Origin: DATNIC01 sp035604635
GTDB lineage: Bacteria; Vulcanimicrobiota; Vulcanimicrobiia; Vulcanimicrobiales; Vulcanimicrobiaceae
Assembly (NCBI GenBank): GCA_035604635.1
Contig: DATNIC010000255.1
Coordinates: forward strand, 1-6,612
Length of the DNA: 6,612 bases
Reading direction: 5' to 3'
A model generated the notes under the pieces. That model made no database searches. It was not told the DNA's origin and worked only from the letters and a program-made list of their open reading frames with translations. Made by a program: the position numbers and the translations under genes. Positions 1 to 5,822 of this stretch are shown here, piece by piece; position 1 is the stretch's first letter, and each line of letters starts with the position of its first letter.

Positions 1-2
1 CC

Positions 3-8
3 AAGGGG
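3..8 (+). promoter_or_regulatory. Ribosome binding site of the LivJ-like gene
   Basis: An AAGGGG Shine-Dalgarno sequence lies 7 bases before the ATG at 16. It supports that start, which also places a clean signal peptide at the protein N-terminus. Any promoter lies left of the window. Confidence 0.75.
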
Positions 9-15
9 ACACGCT

Positions 16-1209
16 ATGCGGCGGCTTCTCGCTCTCCTGGTTATCCTCGGCCTCGGCATGCTCGCCGCGCCCAGCGAAGCCGAGACTCCCTATGAGATCA
101 ACGTGATCCTGCCGGTCACCGGTTACGCTGCGTTCATCGCCAAGGCCGAAATGAACGCGCTCTCGGTCATCGAGAACCAAGTAAATGCTGCGGGCGGCAT
201 CCGCGGCCGAATGATAAAGTTCGTCATAAAAGACGATCAGTCGATGCCCACCAACAGCGTGCAGTTGTTCAACGACATTCTCACCGGGAAACCGGCCGTC
301 GTCCTCGGACCGACCCTAGGCTCGACCTGTAATGCGGTGGCTCCTCTGATCAAGGATGGGCCGGTGGATTACTGCTTTTCGCCGGGCATTCATCCGGCCG
401 CCGGCACCTATATGTATACGGCCGGTCCTTCGAACATCGACCTCTTTACCGCGATCGCACGCTACTTTCGCGAGCGCGGCCTGAGGAAAGTTGCGATCAT
501 CACGTCGACCGATGCCTCCGGTCAAGATACCGACCGGTCGATCGACGCGGTCTTTGCTACTGCCGAGAATCGCTCGCTGACGATCCTCGATCACGAACAT
601 GCTCGAGACGAGGATCTCAGCGTTGCCGCGCAAGTGGCGCGCATTCAAGCTTCCGCCCCGGACGTCGTCATCGCGTGGACCTCCGGAGCACCATTCGCCA
701 CAATGCTGCGTGGCCTCCGCGATGCCGGCATCAACGTCCCGATTGTCGCGAGCAGCGCGAATATGCTCTACGGACAGATGCACGATTACGCGAACATCCT
801 ACCGTCGGAGTTGCTGTTTCCCGGAGCGCCGTCGTTCAGCCCCGAGCAGCTGCCGGCCGGCACCTTCAAAACTGCGGTGGTTCGTTTTCTCGACGCATTT
901 AAGGCGCAGGGAGTGCGCCCCGGTGCGACCGAGAACCAAGTTTGGGACCCGACGCTCATCATTCTGGATGCGTTTCGGCAATATGGATTCGATATAACCG
1001 CCAGACAGTTACGCGATTATATTAATAACGTGCATGGTCGAATCGGAACCTATGGAACGATCGACTATCGAGCCGTCCCACAGCGCGGCGTCGGCCCCGA
1101 GTCGGTCATCATCCAGCGCTGGGATCCAACGAACGAGCGCTGGACGGCCGTGAGCAAACCGGGTGGTTCACCGCTCGGCGTACGCAAACCATCCGCTCCG
1201 GAGCCATGA
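16..1209 (+). CDS. Exported ABC transporter solute-binding protein, branched-chain amino acid (LivJ/Peripla_BP_6) type
   Basis: This 397-residue protein is probably the extracytoplasmic ligand-capture part of an ABC importer of the branched-chain amino acid type; members of the family also bind amides, aromatic acids and other small organics. Residues 1-22 form a signal peptide: Arg-Arg, a Leu-rich core, then a Ser-Glu-Ala cleavage site before Glu23. There is no lipobox Cys, so the mature protein should be soluble in the periplasm or secreted. Family marks are the first strand with LPVTG (32-36), NAAGGIRG (57-64) followed by the KDD turn (72-74), GPTLGST (98-104), and the second lobe with the RKVAIITSTD strand (157-166) and DVVIAWTSG (216-224). 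The only two cysteines, Cys105 and Cys120, could form a disulfide in the exported protein. Length suits the family. The ligand cannot be read from sequence. The stop codon overlaps the next gene, and no permease or ATPase gene is visible, so these must lie upstream or elsewhere. Confidence 0.9.
   Translation: MRRLLALLVILGLGMLAAPSEAETPYEINVILPVTGYAAFIAKAEMNALSVIENQVNAAGGIRGRMIKFVIKDDQSMPTNSVQLFNDILTGKPAVVLGPTLGSTCNAVAPLIKDGPVDYCFSPGIHPAAGTYMYTAGPSNIDLFTAIARYFRERGLRKVAIITSTDASGQDTDRSIDAVFATAENRSLTILDHEHARDEDLSVAAQVARIQASAPDVVIAWTSGAPFATMLRGLRDAGINVPIVASSANMLYGQMHDYANILPSELLFPGAPSFSPEQLPAGTFKTAVVRFLDAFKAQGVRPGATENQVWDPTLIILDAFRQYGFDITARQLRDYINNVHGRIGTYGTIDYRAVPQRGVGPESVIIQRWDPTNERWTAVSKPGGSPLGVRKPSAPEP
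1200..1203 (+). promoter_or_regulatory. Ribosome binding site within the end of the first gene, bearing on the start of the second
   Basis: GGAG sits inside the last codons of the LivJ-like gene. It is only 2 bases from the ATG at 1206 but 5 bases from the in-frame ATG at 1209. Spacing therefore favours the second ATG, giving a TGATG stop/start overlap, although initiation at 1206 (ATGATG) cannot be excluded. Either way, the gene is probably translated by coupling to the one before it. Confidence 0.55.
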
Positions 1210-2192
1210 TGGACAAAATCAAGTTTCCGTACCGCTCGAGTTCGCACTTGCCGATGCTCCACGTCGTCGCCGAGTCGGGCTCGTGGGAGAAGTACGGCCT
1301 CGAAGTCGAGTACGACAAGCGCATCTCGTCGCGGGATGCGCATGCCGGCGTGCTCAGCGGCGACGTCGAATTCGTCGGCGGGAACCACGTGTCGCCGTAC
1401 GGCCACCGCGCGCGCGGGGATAGCTGGGTGTATCTTGCTCAGACCGTCAACGTTGTGCCGGGCCGCGTCCTCGCCGTTCGTGCGGATTCCGGGATAAACG
1501 GCATCGCCGACCTGCGCGGCAAAAAGGTGGGAACCCGTGGTTCCCATCCCGGATTGAACGATTGGCTCGAGCTCAAGCAACATGGCCTCGACGTCGACCG
1601 TGACGACGTCGAGCTCATCTCGCAATTGGAAGATTCGATCGACCCAGTCAATCCCAATGCCGAGGACGAAGACGACCCGCTTTGGTACTGGCTGCGCGAC
1701 CGACACGTGGACGCCGTCTTTCTGGATTCGGCGGAACGCTTCATCGCGGAGAAAGAACCGATCTTGAAGACGATCGAACTTCGCACGTTCCCGATGATCT
1801 ATTTCACGACCGTTTCGACGAGCCTGCGCTTCGCCGAGAAGCACCCGGATATCGTGGAACGGTTTCTCAAGGGGATGATCGAGGGCATTCATTTCTTCAA
1901 GACGCAGCCGGAACGCACCGCACGCATCATCAAAGAACGCTATGACAAGCTCGGGACGCTGGACGACGACGTGGTGCGGGCGACCCAAGCCACTCTCGCG
2001 GATGCGCTCGAGCCCAAACTCATCCCCAGCATGGCGGCGATCGCCAATGTCTACGAAGAAGGTGTTCGGCAAGACAAAGAGGCGAAGCGCGTGAATCCGC
2101 TGGCGTTATGGGATATGCATTTCATCCGTCAAATCGATGACAGCGGCTTCATCGAAAATCTCTACAAGGACTCTCGCCGAGCGGAGGTATAA
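1206..2192 (+). CDS. NMT1/SsuA/THI5-type solute-binding-fold protein without a signal peptide
   Basis: This 328-residue protein has the type II periplasmic-binding fold of the nitrate/taurine/pyrimidine-precursor (NMT1, SsuA, ThiY) group. The expected order is visible: an N-terminal strand and helix that senses whether the protein is near its ligand (HLPMLHVVAESGSWEKYGLEV, about 14-34), the SGDVEFVGGN segment (51-60), the second lobe opening with GINGIADLRGKKVGT (96-110), the VDAVFLDSAERF helix (168-179), and a C-terminal WDMHFIRQIDDSGFIENLY segment (302-320) typical of the group. Unlike ordinary binding proteins it begins directly with the domain: MMDKIKFPYR is charged, there is no hydrophobic leader, no cysteine anywhere, and I found no in-frame start codon in the bases just upstream. 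It is therefore predicted to be cytoplasmic, as in the THI5/NMT1 enzymes and the binding-fold decarboxylases. The His13-Cys-type active site of THI5 cannot be claimed here because the protein has no Cys. A DDD/EDEDD acidic stretch lies around 152-157. It overlaps the LivJ-like gene and is followed 5 bp later by the VOC gene. It could be a binding protein with an unusual route, a sensor or an enzyme; the fold is fairly sure, the role is not. Confidence 0.8.
   Translation: MMDKIKFPYRSSSHLPMLHVVAESGSWEKYGLEVEYDKRISSRDAHAGVLSGDVEFVGGNHVSPYGHRARGDSWVYLAQTVNVVPGRVLAVRADSGINGIADLRGKKVGTRGSHPGLNDWLELKQHGLDVDRDDVELISQLEDSIDPVNPNAEDEDDPLWYWLRDRHVDAVFLDSAERFIAEKEPILKTIELRTFPMIYFTTVSTSLRFAEKHPDIVERFLKGMIEGIHFFKTQPERTARIIKERYDKLGTLDDDVVRATQATLADALEPKLIPSMAAIANVYEEGVRQDKEAKRVNPLALWDMHFIRQIDDSGFIENLYKDSRRAEV
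2183..2188 (+). promoter_or_regulatory. Ribosome binding site of the VOC gene
   Basis: GGAGGT lies 9 bases before the GTG at 2198, within the last codons of the preceding gene. It decides for the GTG start: the only nearby ATG (2215) is out of frame and the next in-frame Met is residue 74, inside the VOC fold. Confidence 0.75.
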
Positions 2193-2197
2193 GGATC

Positions 2198-2782
2198 GTG
2201 GAAGCACCGACGAATGACATTGGCAACCTTCCGTGGAGTCGCTCGCAAATCGAAGCGTTCGAAGCGGCGTTGGGCGAACGGCCACACTTCAAACGCCTCA
2301 GCCACGTCTCGATCAACGTGGACGATCTTCAAGTGGCGAAGAAATTCTACGCGGATGTTCTGGGCGGTCGCATCACCGGCGAATCGCAGCATTTCGTTCT
2401 CGTTGCGATTGCTGGAATGGTCATCGGCATGAGCGACGATCGCGGCCGGGCGCCGTACAATAGCGGCCCTGACGCCGAGTTTCCTCACATTGCCTTTGAG
2501 GTCGAGTCGGAGCAGTTTCTGCCGATGAAAGCTTGGCTCGAGGCTCATGGCGTGAAGACGCATACGCCGTGGACGCGATATCAAATCGAGGGCTTGATGT
2601 ATTTCAAAGACCCGTTTCGCAACCTTATCGAAATGTACTGTCCGCATTTCGCGGGCGCGAAGGCGATCTCCAATACGAGGGATGTTCGCGAAGTCGTGAG
2701 CTTCGAGGAACTCGACTATGATTGGGATCCGTCGTCGGCAAAACCGGTAGTGCCGGTCGCAATGCTCCCGAAGCGAGCCTAA
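2198..2782 (+). CDS. VOC-superfamily protein (glyoxalase / extradiol dioxygenase fold), probable metalloenzyme
   Basis: This 194-residue protein belongs to the vicinal oxygen chelate superfamily (glyoxalase I, extradiol dioxygenases, fosfomycin/bleomycin resistance proteins). The paired beta-alpha-beta-beta-beta modules are visible: the first opens with LSHVSINVDDLQVAKKFYADVLGG (34-57, read in two parts: strand to Asp43, helix after it) and the second with FPHIAFEVES (95-104). The three expected metal ligands are present at His36, His97 and Glu145 (in NLIEMYCP), so it is likely an active Fe(II)-, Mn(II)- or similar-dependent enzyme. About 30 residues precede the domain and about 45 follow the last ligand, including an acidic FEELDYDWDP tail (169-178); these make it longer than minimal single-domain VOC proteins. 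It starts with GTG. It is 5 bp after the NMT1-type gene and is surely in the same transcript, so it may act on the solute that the binding proteins recognise. Substrate and reaction are unknown: ring cleavage, isomerisation and glutathione or thiol addition all remain possible. Confidence 0.85.
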   Translation: MEAPTNDIGNLPWSRSQIEAFEAALGERPHFKRLSHVSINVDDLQVAKKFYADVLGGRITGESQHFVLVAIAGMVIGMSDDRGRAPYNSGPDAEFPHIAFEVESEQFLPMKAWLEAHGVKTHTPWTRYQIEGLMYFKDPFRNLIEMYCPHFAGAKAISNTRDVREVVSFEELDYDWDPSSAKPVVPVAMLPKRA

Positions 2783-3954
2783 CGCGGCGCCGCTGCGCCC
2801 ACACCCCAGAGTTCAGCTGTGGCGAGACGGGCACCGTCGACCAGCGCTCGCAACTTTGCCCACATGACACTCGGGTGAACGCGCTGCAAGCCGGCTACCT
2901 GCGCGAAGCCGCAGTCGGTGCCCGCGACGACGCGCTCCCGGCCGACGATGCGCGCTAATCGCGTGATCCGTTCGGCAACGAGTTCGGGATGCTCCACGAT
3001 ATTGGTCGCGTGGCTGACGACGCCGGGAAGCAGGATGCATTCGGAGGGCAACGCGACGTTCTCCCACAGCCGCCATTCGTGCTCGTGTCGTGGGTTCGCC
3101 ATTTCGAGCGCGAAGCCGCCGACGCGTACCTGAAGCAGAAGGTCGACGACGTTCTTGAGCTCGACGTCCGAGACGTGGGGTGCATTCCAGCTGCCCCAGC
3201 ACATGTGGTAGCGCGTGCGTTCGCGGGGAAGACCCTCGAGCGCCCGGTTGAGTGCCGCGAGGCGCAGCTCGACCCAGCGCCGATAGTCGGTCAGCGTGGC
3301 GGGCGGGACCATCAGATCGTACTTGATCGCCAAGTACGCGTCGTCGACTTGCAGGATCAACCCCGCGTCGACGATCGCTTGGTACTCCTCGTGGAGCGCG
3401 TCCGCGATCGCGAACAGGCTCTCTTCGTCGGTCGCGTAGTGCCGGGTTTGGTGGCCGGGAGCGACGCTCGCCGGAGCGACCGCCGCCATGAAAACATCGC
3501 TTGCGCCGGCTTCGGCGGCGGCTGCCTTGAGGTTCGCGATGTCGCGCTGCAGCATCGGCTGCCCGCAGTACGTTACCGGGGCGGTCACGGTCCAGACGAA
3601 GGAGCGTGCGGGCGGTAGCCCCATGTTCGGCAGCGCGTAGAACTCGGCGAAGTCGCGGGCATCCTTCCCGAACGTCCCGTTGGGTTCCGAAGGCAGCTGC
3701 GCGAAGCCGGTGAGGCGCTCGTTGATGTACGTGTGCCAGGCGGACTTGCCGTACTCGCCATCGTTGACGATGTCGATCCCGAGGTCGACTTGCTGCCGGA
3801 CCACGTCGCGCACCGATCCCCGCAAGAGGTCGGCGTACGCGGCAGAATTCTGACCGCCGCCGTTGGACGCATTCCGCGCGTGATCGACGAGCTGCTGCGG
3901 GCGGACGAGGCTACCGACGTGGGTCGTCTGGATGTGGTCGGTGTTCCGCAGCAC
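2779..3954 (-). CDS. Single-domain cobalamin-independent methionine synthase II (MetE C-terminal) family protein
   Basis: This 391-residue protein corresponds to the catalytic C-terminal barrel of MetE, without the N-terminal half found in full-length (about 750-residue) MetE. It opens with TTHVGSLVRP (10-19), the family's first barrel strand. The MetE zinc set is intact: His250 and Cys252 in YHMCWGSW, Glu284 in FALEMAN, and Cys348 in AGTDCGF; LQVDD (201-205) matches the substrate-binding strand. It should therefore move a methyl or alkyl group onto, or off, a zinc-bound thiol. Standalone homologues include archaeal MetE that uses methylcobamide donors, proteins of unknown role, and the related epoxyalkane:coenzyme M transferases, so homocysteine and methyl-folate cannot be assumed. 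The start is GTG, preceded by AAGGGA at 3960-3965, and an in-frame TAA lies just before it. It follows the methyltransferase gene by 62 bp on the same strand. At its end, the TAG shares bases with the TAA of the VOC gene. Family membership is firm; the reaction is not. Confidence 0.87.
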   Translation of the reverse strand: MLRNTDHIQTTHVGSLVRPQQLVDHARNASNGGGQNSAAYADLLRGSVRDVVRQQVDLGIDIVNDGEYGKSAWHTYINERLTGFAQLPSEPNGTFGKDARDFAEFYALPNMGLPPARSFVWTVTAPVTYCGQPMLQRDIANLKAAAAEAGASDVFMAAVAPASVAPGHQTRHYATDEESLFAIADALHEEYQAIVDAGLILQVDDAYLAIKYDLMVPPATLTDYRRWVELRLAALNRALEGLPRERTRYHMCWGSWNAPHVSDVELKNVVDLLLQVRVGGFALEMANPRHEHEWRLWENVALPSECILLPGVVSHATNIVEHPELVAERITRLARIVGRERVVAGTDCGFAQVAGLQRVHPSVMWAKLRALVDGARLATAELWGVGAAAPR

Positions 3955-3959
3955 GTCGA

Positions 3960-3965
3960 TCCCTT
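3960..3965 (-). promoter_or_regulatory. Ribosome binding site of the MetE-like gene
   Basis: On the minus strand AAGGGA ends 5 bases before the GTG at 3954. An in-frame TAA overlaps its first bases, so no longer protein is possible and the GTG start is well supported. The 62-bp gap to the methyltransferase shows no convincing terminator; the only dyad I see is a short CCTG-TG-CAGG. Confidence 0.65.
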
Positions 3966-4016
3966 ATCGTCCGAGCGCACGCCTTCCTGTGCAGGTCTTC
4001 GTCGTAGCGCGGGACG

Positions 4017-4781
4017 TCAGTGTGGCCGGTACGCGCGAAACCGCAACCGCGCGTAGTCGACGGTCCAGCGGCCGGTCTCGTCACGTAATGCCGGTTCGAG
4101 CAGTGCGACGGTTTCGTCGAGGGCTGCGTTGCGCTCGGCGTCGTCTAGCCCTTTGAAGAACGGGTCGCCGAACGTCGCCAGCCAGCCGTGCATGTCGGTC
4201 GGCAGCACGGTCGGGCGCGGGTGGATCGCGATCGTCTCGACGGCAAACCCGACGCTCGCGAGGTGACTGCGGAAAACGTCAATGCTCGGGAACGTCCACG
4301 GCGACCACGCGCGCACGTCACGGCCGCGCCGCGCGAGGACCGCACCCAAGGCCACGACGATCGTGGCGACGTTGCCGTGGCCGCCGAGCTCGCCGACGAA
4401 CCGTCCGCCGGGCCGCAGCGCCCGGTACGCGCCGGCGACGACCGCGGCCTGATCGCGCATCCAGTGCATCGCGGCGTTCGTGAAGACGGCGTCGAACGCG
4501 GCGGCGTAGATGAGACGCTGGGCGTCGACGAGTTCGGCGTCGATGCCGAGCGCGCGCGTCGCCGCGACGAACTCCGGCGACGAATCGGCGCCGACGACGT
4601 GCGCGCCGCGCGCCGCGATGCGCGCTGTTAGGACGCCGTCACCGCAGCCGAGGTCGAGGATGTCCTCGCCTGGGCGAGGGTCGAGCAGCTCGAGGACCGG
4701 CTCGCCGAGATCGGCGACGAAGCGCGCGTTGCGCGCGTAGCGTTCGGGGGACCAGACCTGCGGGTTCTCGGGCTGCTGCAT
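4017..4781 (-). CDS. Class I SAM-dependent methyltransferase (Tam/UbiE-like)
   Basis: This is a 254-residue small-molecule-type methyltransferase with the Rossmann fold. SAM-binding motif I is LDLGCGDG (42-49), the acidic end of strand 2 is in VVGADSS (62-68), motif II is FDAVFTNAAMHW (96-107) and motif III is LRPGGRFVGELGG (122-134). The AMHW and GELGGHGN segments resemble the trans-aconitate methyltransferase and related groups; the acceptor is unknown. The ATG at 4781 is chosen because family members begin shortly before the YARNARFV helix (15-22). A GGAGA sequence (4793-4797 on the plus strand as TCTCC) precedes the start by 11 bases, slightly far. The reading frame stays open for another 349 codons upstream, but that stretch is antisense to the cysteine synthase gene and has no domain of its own. 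It is divergent from that gene and lies upstream of the MetE-like gene on the same strand, so the two may be co-transcribed; SAM use and methyl-group chemistry would then be expressed together. Confidence 0.88.
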   Translation of the reverse strand: MQQPENPQVWSPERYARNARFVADLGEPVLELLDPRPGEDILDLGCGDGVLTARIAARGAHVVGADSSPEFVAATRALGIDAELVDAQRLIYAAAFDAVFTNAAMHWMRDQAAVVAGAYRALRPGGRFVGELGGHGNVATIVVALGAVLARRGRDVRAWSPWTFPSIDVFRSHLASVGFAVETIAIHPRPTVLPTDMHGWLATFGDPFFKGLDDAERNAALDETVALLEPALRDETGRWTVDYARLRFRAYRPH

Positions 4782-4823
4782 GGGACGAGGCTTCTCCGTC
4801 CGACGGCGAAAAAGCCACCTGTC
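4782..4823. promoter_or_regulatory. 42-bp divergent intergenic region with a dyad
   Basis: The only space between the methyltransferase start (minus) and the cysteine synthase start (plus). It contains nested inverted repeats: GGCTT at 4789-4793 pairs with AAGCC at 4812-4816, and CCGTC at 4796-4800 with GACGG at 4802-4806. The inner arm overlaps the methyltransferase Shine-Dalgarno. No clear -10/-35 boxes are visible, so at least one promoter probably lies within a flanking gene. An operator or mRNA hairpin is possible but unproven. Confidence 0.35.
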
Positions 4824-5822
4824 ATGGCGGAGATACGTGCGGGTTTTGTCGGAGCGATCGGTCGGACGCCGCTGATCGAGCTGCCGAAGCTCTCGGCGGC
4901 ATTGGGGCGCACGATCTTGGGCAAGGCGGAGCACCTCAACCCCGGCGGCTCGGTCAAGGACCGGGCGGCCCGCGGGATCGTCGAGGATTTCGTGCAACGC
5001 GGCGTGCTGAAGCCGGGTGGGACGATCGTCGAAGGAACGGCCGGCAATACGGGGATCGGCCTGGCGCTCGTCGGGAACGCCCTCGGCATCCGAACGATCA
5101 TCGTGATGCCCGACGACCAAGCACCGGAGAAGTACGAGCTGCTGCGCGCATTCGGCACCGACCTGCGCGTGGTGAAGGCGGTCCCGTTCACGAGCGACGG
5201 GAATTACTACCACGAAGCGCGCCGCATCGCCGAGTCGATCCCGGGTGCGGTGTGGTCGAACCAGTTCGAGAACACCGCCAACAGTGCGGCGCACGAGCGC
5301 TGGACCGGACCCGAGATCATCGAACAGACGGGCGGGCGCGTCGACGCGTTCATCGCCGCAGCCGGGACCGGCGGGACGATCGCCGGCGTCGGCCGCGCCC
5401 TCAAGGCGCATGATGCCGGAACGCTGGTCGTGTTGTGCGATCCCTACGGCTCCGGACTCTACAATCACGTAAAGACCGGCGAGCTGCGAGCCGAAGGCGA
5501 TTCGGACATCGAAGGGATCGGGATCAGGCGCTTGACGGCGAACTTCAAGGGCGCGCCGGTCGACGACGCGATTCGCGTCGACGACAAGACGATGGTCGAG
5601 ATGGCGCACTGGCTTCTCCGTGAGGAGGGACTGTTCGTCGGCGGCTCGGCGGCGCTCAACGTCGTCGGCGCCGCGCGGCTGGCCACGACGCTGCCGGCAG
5701 GGAGCCGCGTCGTGACGGTGCTCTGCGACGGCGGCGACCGCTACCGCTCGCGCATCTACAACCCCGCCTGGCTCGCCGAGAACAACCTCGTCCCGGCCCA
5801 CACCGATCTCGCGTTCCTGTGA
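4824..5822 (+). CDS. cysK: PLP-dependent cysteine synthase (O-acetylserine sulfhydrylase)
   Basis: This 332-residue fold-type II PLP enzyme should make cysteine from O-acetylserine and sulfide in the cytoplasm. The cofactor lysine is Lys45 in NPGGSVKDRAA (39-49). The substrate loop reads GTAGNTG (71-77) where classical CysK has TSGNTG, the PLP phosphate loop is GTGGT (181-185), and the PLP ring-nitrogen region is GGSAALN (273-279). The C-terminal DGGDRYRSRIYNPAWL (302-317) and the FENTANSAAH stretch (148-157) match the longer cysteine synthase A group known from alphaproteobacteria and others rather than the short enterobacterial type. Nothing suggests a cystathionine beta-synthase: no haem or CBS regulatory domain. 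No Shine-Dalgarno is seen before the ATG, and the preceding ACCT is the complement of one, so initiation may be leaderless or weak. It overlaps purU by 4 bp. A related activity such as O-phosphoserine or other beta-replacement remains possible. Confidence 0.85.
   Translation: MAEIRAGFVGAIGRTPLIELPKLSAALGRTILGKAEHLNPGGSVKDRAARGIVEDFVQRGVLKPGGTIVEGTAGNTGIGLALVGNALGIRTIIVMPDDQAPEKYELLRAFGTDLRVVKAVPFTSDGNYYHEARRIAESIPGAVWSNQFENTANSAAHERWTGPEIIEQTGGRVDAFIAAAGTGGTIAGVGRALKAHDAGTLVVLCDPYGSGLYNHVKTGELRAEGDSDIEGIGIRRLTANFKGAPVDDAIRVDDKTMVEMAHWLLREEGLFVGGSAALNVVGAARLATTLPAGSRVVTVLCDGGDRYRSRIYNPAWLAENNLVPAHTDLAFL

Noticed and set aside
316..783. A 155-codon minus-strand open frame
   Set aside because: Mirror frame of the LivJ-like gene with no recognisable fold and no ribosome site worth noting.
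1065..2072. A 335-codon open frame on the minus strand
   Set aside because: It lies wholly antisense to the end of the LivJ-like gene and the NMT1-type gene, has no recognisable domain, and is rich in Arg, Asp and Val as expected of a mirror frame in GC-rich coding DNA.
2989..3618. A 209-codon plus-strand open frame
   Set aside because: Opposes the MetE-like gene, which carries all its zinc ligands; no domain or ribosome site supports the plus frame.
3984..3995. Short inverted repeat around CCTG-TG-CAGG between the methyltransferase and MetE-like genes
   Set aside because: A four-base stem with a two-base loop and no following T-run is too weak for a terminator; the genes more likely share a transcript.
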